Assembly: GCF_021462525.1 (NCBI RefSeq)
Contig: NZ_JAKEDT010000022.1
Location: 1-40,394 of the forward strand
Direction of reading: 5' to 3'
DNA: 40,394 nucleotides
Source of the DNA: Thermus caliditerrae
Lineage (GTDB): Bacteria; Deinococcota; Deinococci; Deinococcales; Thermaceae
In this document: one piece after another, positions 32,496 through 39,214 of the stretch
Position numbering within the stretch: the stretch's first letter is position 1
Layout: each line of letters begins with the position of its first letter
The notes under the pieces: model-generated
The model's input: only the letters and a program-made list of their open reading frames with translations
Databases searched by the model: none
What the model was told of the DNA's origin: nothing
Position numbers and translations under genes: made by a program

Positions 32496-33299
32496 ATGGG
32501 CCGGTACGGGGCCAGGTGGGAAGGGGTTTTGGGGAGCTTCCTCGAGGTCCGGCTCCTGGCCTTCCCCTGGAAGGCGGGGAGGGCCTTCCGGGCGGCCTTG
32601 GCGGAGGTGGGGCGCCTGGAAGCGGTCTTCAGCCGCCACCGGGAAAGCGAGCTCACCCGCTTGGTGCGCCAGGGAGGTGGCCGACCAAGCCCCGAGATGC
32701 GGGAGGTGCTCCTCCTGGCCCTGAGGCTCCAGGAGGCCACGGGCGGGGCCTTCCACCCTGCCCCCCGGCACGGGGGGGAGGCGTTCCGCCTCCTTGGGGA
32801 AGAGGTGGAGGTCCTGGCCCCCCTGGACCTGGACGGCCTGGCCAAGGGCTACATCGCCGACCGGGCGGCGGAGGCCGCCCTGAGGGCGGGGGCCCGGGCC
32901 GCCTTGGTGAACCTGGGCGGCGACCTGGCCCGAAGGGGCCCGGGGCGGGCGGAGGTGGCGGTGGAGGACCCCTTGGGCCCCGACAATGCCCCCCCTGCCC
33001 TGGCCCTCCCCCTGGGAGAAGGCGGGGTGGCCACCAGCGGCGTGCGGCACCGGGGCCCCCACCTCCTGGACCCCCGCACCGGGCGGCCCGCCCAGGGCCT
33101 ACAGGCCACGGTCTTGGGCCCCTCCGCCGCCCTGGCGGACGGCCTGGCCAAGGCGCTTTTTGTCCTGGGGAGGGAGGGTTTTCCCCTGCTTACGGCCTTC
33201 GGGGCCTCTGGGGTGCTCTTCACCCGGGATGGCCCCGTGCTGCGCCCAGAAGGAGGGAGAGATGCTCAAGCGCTACTACAGCCGGCGAAACTTCTTTAG
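32496..33299 (+). CDS. apbE: FAD:protein FMN transferase (ApbE family)
   Basis: A 267-residue protein. The N-terminal LGSFLEVRLLAF and LEAVFSRHRESELTRL are typical, as are LDLDGLAKGYIADRAAEAAL, ALVNLGGDLARRG and VATSGVRHRGPHLLDPRTGRP, then LADGLAKALFVLGREGFPLL. ApbE moves FMN from FAD onto a Thr/Ser of exported redox proteins, usually in the periplasm. I see no signal peptide or lipobox, which is odd for a periplasmic enzyme; it may lack export or be truncated at the N-terminus. The ATG follows TACCCT by seven bases (leaderless). The end overlaps the DUF2271 gene by 38 bases in another frame, so they are tightly coupled. Confidence 0.9.
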   Translation: MGRYGARWEGVLGSFLEVRLLAFPWKAGRAFRAALAEVGRLEAVFSRHRESELTRLVRQGGGRPSPEMREVLLLALRLQEATGGAFHPAPRHGGEAFRLLGEEVEVLAPLDLDGLAKGYIADRAAEAALRAGARAALVNLGGDLARRGPGRAEVAVEDPLGPDNAPPALALPLGEGGVATSGVRHRGPHLLDPRTGRPAQGLQATVLGPSAALADGLAKALFVLGREGFPLLTAFGASGVLFTRDGPVLRPEGGRDAQALLQPAKLL

Positions 33300-33801
33300 A
33301 CGGGTGCTGGGGGGAGCCTTAGCCCTGGGCCTCGCCCGGGCGCAGGGTCGGCCCTGGCCCCAGGGGATGGAGCTTCGGGTGAGCTTCGCCTACGAGGGCG
33401 GGGGGTTCCGCTACCGGGCGCCCTACGTGGCGGCCTACGTGGAAGACGAGCGGGGCAACCTGGTCCGGACCCTGGCCCTCTTCCTCATGCCGGGGAAGGG
33501 GGAGCGCTGGTGGAACGAGCTGAGGCGCTACTTCGGCCTCGGGGACCTGGAGAGGATGCGCACCCTTTCCGGCCCCACCCGCCCTCCCGGCCGCTACGCC
33601 GTGGCCTGGGACGGGCGGGACGACCGGGGAAGGGGGGTGGCCCAGGGCACCTACTACGTGTGCGTGGAGTACGCCCGGGAGCACGGCCCCTACGAGCTCT
33701 TCCGGGAAAAGGTGGAGATCGGGGAAAAGCCCTTTCAGAAGACCTACCCCCTCCAGGGGGAGCTCAAGGAGGTGGTCCTTGATTACGGCCGGAAGGGCTA
33801 G
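33262..33801 (+). CDS. Tat-exported DUF2271 protein
   Basis: A 179-residue protein. SRRNFFRRVLGGALALGLARAQ (7-28) is a twin-arginine signal peptide, implying export after folding or cofactor binding. The mature part matches DUF2271: YRAPYVAAYVEDERGNLVRT, LMPGKGERWWNELRRYF, then LSGPTRPPGRYAVAWDGRDD (102-121) and QGTYYVCVEYAREHG. The SGPT at 103-106 lies where other DUF2271 proteins, as I recall, have an SGAT/TGAT motif like flavinylation sites, so it is a candidate substrate of the neighbouring ApbE. GGAGGGAGAG precedes the ATG. It overlaps apbE and the PepSY gene on either side. Confidence 0.82.
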   Translation: MLKRYYSRRNFFRRVLGGALALGLARAQGRPWPQGMELRVSFAYEGGGFRYRAPYVAAYVEDERGNLVRTLALFLMPGKGERWWNELRRYFGLGDLERMRTLSGPTRPPGRYAVAWDGRDDRGRGVAQGTYYVCVEYAREHGPYELFREKVEIGEKPFQKTYPLQGELKEVVLDYGRKG

Positions 33802-34393
33802 GGGCGGGGTGGGCCCCCTGCGGGCCCGGCTCTATGCCTGGGCCCGGACCCTGCACCTCTACCTCTCCATGCTGGCCCTCCTCTCCCTCCTCTTCTTCGC
33901 CCTCACCGGCCTCACCCTGAACCACCCGGAGTGGTTCGGGGAGGGGCGGGTGCGGAAGGCGTCGGGCACCCTTCCCGGAGCCCCTTATCTACAGGGGGAA
34001 GCCGTGGACTGGCTCCGACTGGCAGAGGACCTGCGGGCTTTGGGCCTGCGGGGCCGGGTAACGGAGCACGGGGAGGGCGGGGGGGCGGTGTGGCTTTCCT
34101 TCCGCGCCCCCGGCTACGGGGCCGACGCCCAGGTGGACCCGAGGAGGGGGGCCTACACCCTGACCCTGACGGAGGCGGGCCTGGTGGCCGCTTTAAACGA
34201 CCTGCACAAGGGCCGGGACACCCCTGGGGCCTGGCGGTGGGCCCTGGACGCCTCCGCCCTCTTCCTGGCCCTGGTGAGCCTCACCGGGCTCCTCCTGGGC
34301 CTTTTCCTGCGCAAGACGAGGCGGGCGGCCCTTCTCACCCTGGCCTTAGGCTTCCTCCTCTTCGGGGGCCTCGCCCTTTGGGCCAGCCTTTAG
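33779..34393 (+). CDS. PepSY-associated membrane protein
   Basis: A 204-residue protein with three membrane segments: about 23-46 (RTLHLYLSMLALLSLLFFAL then TGLTLNHPEW), about 159-181 (ALDASALFLALVSLTGLLLG) and about 186-204. Between the first two is a periplasmic PepSY-like domain (about 75-130). The histidines in RTLHLY, LNHPEW and NDLHKGRDT are placed as in PepSY_TM proteins of ferric reductase and flavin-based electron-transfer systems. TTG 33779 is supported by AAGGAGGTG five bases upstream. It overlaps the DUF2271 gene by 23 bases. With ApbE and DUF2271 it probably forms a membrane-to-periplasm electron path; the electron acceptor is unknown. Confidence 0.8.
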   Translation: MITAGRARGGVGPLRARLYAWARTLHLYLSMLALLSLLFFALTGLTLNHPEWFGEGRVRKASGTLPGAPYLQGEAVDWLRLAEDLRALGLRGRVTEHGEGGGAVWLSFRAPGYGADAQVDPRRGAYTLTLTEAGLVAALNDLHKGRDTPGAWRWALDASALFLALVSLTGLLLGLFLRKTRRAALLTLALGFLLFGGLALWASL

Positions 34394-34414
34394 CCCAGGG
34401 CCGATGCCCAAGCG

Positions 34415-34903
34415 TTAGAGCTCGTCCAGGGCCTCCCGGGGGAGGCGGCGCACCGCCAGGTGGCCGCCCTCCCGCAGGGCGAGGGGAAAGAGGACGTCCC
34501 ATGGGCCTTCCAAGGCCAGGAGGTTCTCCCCCCGGAAGGCCCTGAGGCCCTCGGGCAGAAGGCCCTCCAGTCCGTAGGGGAAGAGGGCCAAAACCCCCTC
34601 CCCCGGCTCCCGCTCCCCCCGGTCCAGATGGAGGGCCACGGGCTCCAGGTAGCCCGCAAGCCGGGTGCGGTGGAGCTCCCGGCGGAAGGCCTGGAGGGCC
34701 TTGGGCTCCTCCGCCCCCTGCCACAGGAGGAGGTCGGCCTCCGCGGAAAGGCCCACCAGGCTGTAGACCGCCAGGAAGCCCTCCCGGGCCTGCCAGCGCT
34801 CCAGAAGGAAAGCGAACTCCTCCTTGAGGTGCTCCTGGAGCTCGGCCTCGAGGCGGCGGAACTCCGGCGAGACCCGGAAGAGGCTAAAGGCCCAAAGCCT
34901 CAT
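34415..34903 (-). CDS. Small chlorite-dismutase-like protein (N-terminal-type domain)
   Basis: A 162-residue protein. The first half (LWAFSLFRVSPEFRRLEAEL and FLAVYSLVGLSAEADLLLWQ) resembles the first ferredoxin-like domain of the chlorite dismutase/ChdC family, which does not bind heme itself. The second half (LALFPYGLEGLLPEGLRAF, ENLLALEGPWDVLFPLALR) matches nothing I know. No equivalent of the proximal heme His segment (HGETGRKYQGK) is present. Its ATG overlaps the chdC stop (ATGA), so the two are made together. It may be a partner or regulatory subunit of ChdC, or an independent dimeric alpha-beta-barrel protein. Confidence 0.7.
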   Translation of the reverse strand: MRLWAFSLFRVSPEFRRLEAELQEHLKEEFAFLLERWQAREGFLAVYSLVGLSAEADLLLWQGAEEPKALQAFRRELHRTRLAGYLEPVALHLDRGEREPGEGVLALFPYGLEGLLPEGLRAFRGENLLALEGPWDVLFPLALREGGHLAVRRLPREALDEL

Positions 34904-35652
34904 ACCACCTCCAGGAAGCGGGCCAGGGCCTCCACGGTGAGGTATTTGCCCACGTAGAAAGGCCCGAACTCGCCAAAGCGGGCGGAGACCTCGTCAAAGC
35001 GCATCTCGTACACGATCTTCTTGAACTGGATGGGGTCCTCGCTGAAGAGGTCCACCCCCCACTCCCAGTCGTCCAGGCCCTGGGCCCCGCTGATCACCTG
35101 CAGCACCTTCCCCTGGTACTTCCTCCCCGTCTCCCCGTGGGCCTTCATGAGCTCGCCCCTCTCCTTGGCGGGAAGCAGGTACCAGTTGTCCTGCCCCTGG
35201 CGGCGCTTGTTCATGGGGTAGAAGCAGACATACCCCCCCTTGGGCACCTGGGGGGTGAGGCGGGGCTTGATGTAGGGGGCTTCGGGGTCCAAAGGCCCCG
35301 TCTGGCTCCCCAGCTCCACCACGGAGTAGAAGCCGTAGGCCGGGCTCAGGTACGGGGCGATGAGGCTCTTGTTGAGCCGCTCCTCCGCCTGGAGGAGGGC
35401 GTCCAGGCTTTCCCGCAGGTTCAGGAAAAGGAGGTCCGCCTTGTGGGTGATCACCTGGTAAACCCCGAAGGAGCCCCGCCCCTCGGCCTGGACCTGGGCC
35501 CACTCCGCAAGGAGGGCCTGGAGGTCCCGCCAAGCGGCTTCCCGCTCCTCCTTGGGAGCGGAGAGCCAGGCGGGGAAGTCCAGGTGACGGAAGTCGTGGA
35601 GCAGATGCCAGCCCTCGAGGGTGAAGGTGGGTTCGGGAACGCGCCCTTCCAT
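34900..35652 (-). CDS. chdC: Coproheme decarboxylase (ChdC/HemQ), chlorite dismutase family
   Basis: A 250-residue enzyme that converts coproheme to heme b in the coproporphyrin-dependent pathway. It aligns well with Geobacillus-type ChdC: the catalytic Tyr falls at 145 in VCFYPMNKRR and the proximal heme ligand His at 172 in MKAHGETGRKYQGK, the same numbers as in that enzyme. Other features are GVYQVITHKADLLFLNLR and WEWGVDLFSEDPIQFKKIVY. The start is ATG 35652, preceded by TATAGT at six bases, so it is leaderless; a frame to 35787 is the shadow of the mscS promoter and gene. It is divergent from mscS across only 31 bases. Confidence 0.95.
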   Translation of the reverse strand: MEGRVPEPTFTLEGWHLLHDFRHLDFPAWLSAPKEEREAAWRDLQALLAEWAQVQAEGRGSFGVYQVITHKADLLFLNLRESLDALLQAEERLNKSLIAPYLSPAYGFYSVVELGSQTGPLDPEAPYIKPRLTPQVPKGGYVCFYPMNKRRQGQDNWYLLPAKERGELMKAHGETGRKYQGKVLQVISGAQGLDDWEWGVDLFSEDPIQFKKIVYEMRFDEVSARFGEFGPFYVGKYLTVEALARFLEVV

Positions 35653-35683
35653 GGCACAACTATACCCCCGGTATACTGCCCCC
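35653..35683. promoter_or_regulatory. Mirror-image leaderless promoters of chdC and mscS
   Basis: In 31 bases there are two -10 elements: TATAGT on the minus strand (35664-35659), six bases before the chdC ATG, and TATACT on the plus strand (35672-35677), six bases before the mscS ATG. Any -35 contact would have to lie inside the other gene's first codons (both are CCATGG). Transcription in one direction should exclude the other. Confidence 0.65.
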
Positions 35684-36739
35684 ATGGTGGTCCTAAAAGG
35701 GCTTTTGGCCTTGCTTCTCGCCTGGCTTATGGGTAGGTACGGGGCCAGGGCGTTGGGCCTCCTCGGGCGCCTCACCCCCACGGACAAGGACGACCGCTTC
35801 TTCCAGCTGTTGGGCTACGCCTGGTGGGGGGCTGTGCTCTTAGGGACCCTCAGCTACCTGGCCCACCTCTTCGCCCTCCCCTTTGAGCCCTTGGCCTCCT
35901 GGGGGAAGGCCCTGGCGGGCTGGCTGGGAGCCCGGGGCTTCGCCCTTTTGGCAGTCCTGGGCCTCACCTTGTTGGGTTACCGCCTCATCCCCCTCTTCCT
36001 CGCCCGCCTGCCCGAACCCGAGGGGGAGCTCACCCGGGAGGCAGTACGCCGCCGCACCCTCAGGTCGGTTTCCGAGTCGGCCCTCAAGGCCACCCTCCTG
36101 GTCTTTGGGGGGCTCCTTTTCCTCTCCAACCTGGGGCTCAACATCTCTGCCCTCCTGGCCGGGGCGGGGGTGGCGGGCCTGGCCCTGAGCTTCGCCGCCC
36201 AAAACCTCATCCGCGACTTCCTAAACGGCTTCTTCATCCTCCTGGAGGACCAGTACGGGGTGGGGGACATCGTGCAGATCGGAAGCGTAGGCGGCCAGGT
36301 GGAGCGCTTCACCTTGCGGCTGACCGTGCTCCGCGACCTGGAAGGCCGGGTGCACTTCCTCCCCAACTCCGAGGTGCGCCAGGTGACGGTCCTCACCCAG
36401 GAGTGGAGCCGGGCGGTGGTGGACGTGAGCGTGGCCTACAAGGAGGACCTGGACCGGGTCCTCGAGGTCTTCCGGGACGAGGTGGCCCGCTTCCACCAGG
36501 ACCCAGCGTGGCGGGAAACCTTCACCGCAGCCCCGGAGGTCTTAGGGGTGCAGGCCCTGGGAGACAGCGGGGTGGTGATCCGCGTCCTCTTCAGCACCAA
36601 GCCGGCCCAGCAGTGGCCGGTGGCCCGGGAGTTTAGGAAGCGCATCAAAACCCGCCTGGACCAGGAGGGGATTGAGATCCCCTACCCCCACCAGAAGCTC
36701 TACTTCGGCGAGCCCCTAAGGCTGGAAAAAGGGGTGTAG
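35684..36739 (+). CDS. Small-conductance mechanosensitive channel (MscS family)
   Basis: A 351-residue membrane protein with about four membrane segments. The pore helix (TM3) is LLAGAGVAGLALSFAAQNLIRDFLNG, rich in Gly/Ala as in MscS, followed by the beta domain FILLEDQYGVGDIVQIGSVGG and LRDLEGRVHFLPNSEVRQVT, the family signature. The C-terminal alpha-beta domain ends IEIPYPHQKLYFGEP. It releases solutes when membrane tension rises after osmotic downshock. The start is ATG 35684, six bases after TATACT. The coiled-coil gene follows after four bases. Confidence 0.92.
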   Translation: MVVLKGLLALLLAWLMGRYGARALGLLGRLTPTDKDDRFFQLLGYAWWGAVLLGTLSYLAHLFALPFEPLASWGKALAGWLGARGFALLAVLGLTLLGYRLIPLFLARLPEPEGELTREAVRRRTLRSVSESALKATLLVFGGLLFLSNLGLNISALLAGAGVAGLALSFAAQNLIRDFLNGFFILLEDQYGVGDIVQIGSVGGQVERFTLRLTVLRDLEGRVHFLPNSEVRQVTVLTQEWSRAVVDVSVAYKEDLDRVLEVFRDEVARFHQDPAWRETFTAAPEVLGVQALGDSGVVIRVLFSTKPAQQWPVAREFRKRIKTRLDQEGIEIPYPHQKLYFGEPLRLEKGV

Positions 36740-36743
36740 GCTA

Positions 36744-39032
36744 ATGGGGATGCCGGACGTGTACGGGGTCATTCTGGAGGCGCTCCGCCCCCACCTGGGC
36801 CCGAGGGCGGAGGTGGTCATGGAGGAAGGCCTGAAGCGCCTGGGCAAGCACCCGCACGAGCTCACCCCCGAGGACGGGGCCTTCCTCCTCAAGGGGCTGG
36901 TGTACCGCGAGCTCCAGGCCCGCCTCTCCCCCCAGGAGGCCAAGCGGCTGGTGGAGGGGCTTTTGGAGCGGATCTCCCCCGCTGGGGGCAGCCTGGAGGA
37001 GCTGGAAAAGGGCCTGAAGCGCTTCGGGCTCTATGTGGACTGGCCGGAGGTGGCCCGCCTGCGGGCCCTGGTGAACCGCCTGCGCCAGGAACCCGACCCC
37101 CGCCTGCTACGGGAGGGGAAAGAGCTCCTCGCCGCCTTGGAGGAGAAGCTGGAAGAAGCCCTCCTGCGACAGGCCAAGGACCTGGCCCACCTGGAGGAAA
37201 CCCTGGAGCGGGTGCGCCACCTGGGCGGGCCCAAGGTGCGGCGCCTGGAAAACCTTTTGGAGACCATCCGGCAGGCCCACGCAGAGGGTCTTTTCGCCCC
37301 GGCGGAGGTGGAGCGGGCCAGGAACCTGGCCCTAGAGCTCCGCAAGTTTCTGGAGTCCAGCGCCGTCAAGGCCCCCACGCTGCCAGAAATCGTTTTTGAA
37401 ACCCAGGAAGAAGCCCCTGCCCACAAGCACCCCACGGACGTCTTCCTCACCGTAGAGGACGCCTCCGAGCTGGAGGGGGAGCTCATCGTGGACCTCGAGG
37501 CCCTCTCCGAGGAGGCCGCGCGGCGCATCCAGGCCCTGGAAGTGGAGGAGGAAAGGCGGAAGTTGGAGGAGCTCCTGGCCCGCCACGCCCCCCTTTTGGA
37601 GCGGGCCACGGTGAGCCCCCTTCTGGCCGAGGTAGAGGCCCTCCTGGAGGCGGGCACCCCGGTGGGGGAAAAGCTCAAGCTCCTGGAAGAAGCCCTGCAG
37701 GAAGCGGAAAAAAACCTGCGGGCCGAACGGCGGGCCCGGCTCATCCAGATGGGCGAGGCCTTGCGGACCCTCCCCCTGCCCGAGGAGGCCAAGGCCTCCC
37801 TGGAAAGCGCCCTCCGCCTAGCGGAGGAAACCCTGGAGGAGGGAGGCCACCCCGACCTCCTGCCCCTGGAAGAGGAGCTAAGGCGCCTGGAGGAAGAGGC
37901 CCGGCGCCGGGCCCTGGAGGAAAAGCGCCTTCTGGAGGAAAAGGAGGCCCTCATCCAGGAGCTTTCCGCCAGGGGAGAAGCCTTCTTGCCCCTCCTCCAG
38001 GAGCTAACGGCCCTGCCTCCTGAGGCCCTGCCCCAGGGCCTGGCCCAGGTGCGGGCCCGCTACGCCGAGCTCCTCAAGGCCCAAGGGGAGGAGGCAGCCC
38101 TCAAGGCCAAGCTGGCGGAGGCGGAAAAGGCCCTGGAAGCCCTCCGGCCCGAGGCCGAGGTCCTGGGCTTGGAAGGGATGGTGGCGGAGGCGGAGGCCCT
38201 TTTGCGGGAGGGAAGGCTTCCGGACCTCGAGGGCCTCCGCACCCGGCTGGAGGAGGCCAAGGCCCAAGCCCGCCAGGAAGCCCTCCTGGAGCTTGCCCGC
38301 CTGCAGGCCTTGGCCGAGCGCTTCCGGGGCTTCGGCGGAGAAGGGGTCTTGCGGGCCATCGAGGAGGAAAAGCGCAAACCCCTCCCCGACCCCGCCCCCA
38401 TCGCCCGGGCCCTGCAGGCCCTTAGGAGGCGGCTGGAGGCCAAGCAGGAAGAGCTCTTGACGCGCCTCACCGCCTTCCTCCAGGCGGAGGCCCGGCTTCA
38501 TGGGTTCCAGAGCGAAACCAGCCGCCGCCTGAAGCCCCTCCTGCCCGTTTTGGAAAGCGCCCGGGAAAGGCTTTCCCGCTTGGGTCCCAAGGGGCTAGCC
38601 CAGGTGGAAAAGACCCTGGGGGAGGCAGAGGCCCTCCTGCGGGAGCTGGAGCGGGAAGCGGAGGCGGCCAAGGCGGTGCTCCAGGAGATCCGGGGGGCGG
38701 ACCTGGAGGCCCTCCTGGGCGTCTTTGACCCGAACCCGAAGGAAGGAAGCCAGGAAGACCTGGGCCGCCTGCGCCTGCCCGGGGTGGAGGCGCTGGGCTA
38801 CCTGGAGCAACCGGAGCGTATGGAGGCCCCCCTGGCCTCGCTCCAGGAACCCCTCGAGGCGCTGAAGCTGTCCCTGGACCGCCTGGACGAGGGCTTGGGC
38901 CAAAGGCGGGGCCCCGCGGTGGTCCTCCTGGGGGAAAAAGCCCTGGTCCTCTCCGAGCGGCGGGGCCACACCCTGGTGGCCCTTTTGGAAAGGGCCAGCC
39001 TTTCCGCCTTCCTCCTGGAGCTTGCCCCCTGA
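36744..39032 (+). CDS. Long coiled-coil protein of unknown function
   Basis: A 762-residue protein. A short N-terminal globular part (about 1-80: VYGVILEALRPHLGPRAEVV, LTPEDGAFLLKGLVYRELQA) is followed by about 600 residues of charged helix rich in Glu, Leu, Ala and Arg, with heptad-like patterns (EEARRRALEEKRLLEEKEAL, KAKLAEAEKALEALRPEAEV). A small C-terminal region (about 725-762: GPAVVLLGEKALVLSERRGH) looks beta-alpha. There is no signal peptide, membrane segment or Walker motif, so it is not an SMC protein. It starts four bases after the MscS gene with no clear ribosome binding site (ATG 36744 or 36750), so it is probably cotranslated with the channel gene. I do not recognise a family. 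Confidence 0.8.
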   Translation: MGMPDVYGVILEALRPHLGPRAEVVMEEGLKRLGKHPHELTPEDGAFLLKGLVYRELQARLSPQEAKRLVEGLLERISPAGGSLEELEKGLKRFGLYVDWPEVARLRALVNRLRQEPDPRLLREGKELLAALEEKLEEALLRQAKDLAHLEETLERVRHLGGPKVRRLENLLETIRQAHAEGLFAPAEVERARNLALELRKFLESSAVKAPTLPEIVFETQEEAPAHKHPTDVFLTVEDASELEGELIVDLEALSEEAARRIQALEVEEERRKLEELLARHAPLLERATVSPLLAEVEALLEAGTPVGEKLKLLEEALQEAEKNLRAERRARLIQMGEALRTLPLPEEAKASLESALRLAEETLEEGGHPDLLPLEEELRRLEEEARRRALEEKRLLEEKEALIQELSARGEAFLPLLQELTALPPEALPQGLAQVRARYAELLKAQGEEAALKAKLAEAEKALEALRPEAEVLGLEGMVAEAEALLREGRLPDLEGLRTRLEEAKAQARQEALLELARLQALAERFRGFGGEGVLRAIEEEKRKPLPDPAPIARALQALRRRLEAKQEELLTRLTAFLQAEARLHGFQSETSRRLKPLLPVLESARERLSRLGPKGLAQVEKTLGEAEALLRELEREAEAAKAVLQEIRGADLEALLGVFDPNPKEGSQEDLGRLRLPGVEALGYLEQPERMEAPLASLQEPLEALKLSLDRLDEGLGQRRGPAVVLLGEKALVLSERRGHTLVALLERASLSAFLLELAP

Positions 39033-39214
39033 GCACGAAGGTGGCTCATCGGCCAAAGCCGAGGGGACGTGCCCCAGGTCTTGCCAAGGCCTCAGTCGTG
39101 GCTTGGACCACGACGGGTCGCTCAAGTGCCCCGTCAGGCACGGATCCCAACAGGGTATCCAAAGCAGCCTTCCCCAAAAGCCCCCGAAGCCCCAGGGTGC
39201 TAGACTGAGAAATA
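39033..39214 (+). other. Non-coding, hairpin-rich stretch upstream of rel
   Basis: 182 bases with no convincing gene and a lower GC content than its neighbours. Short inverted repeats: TCGGC/GCCGA (39049-39062), GGGG/CCCC (39063-39075), GTCGTGG/CCACGAC (39095-39114) and GTGCC/GGCAC (39126-39141). TAGACT (39201-39206) lies eight bases before the rel GTG and may be its -10. No T-tract terminator for the upstream gene is seen. It may be a leader or small RNA, or remnant sequence. Confidence 0.4.
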
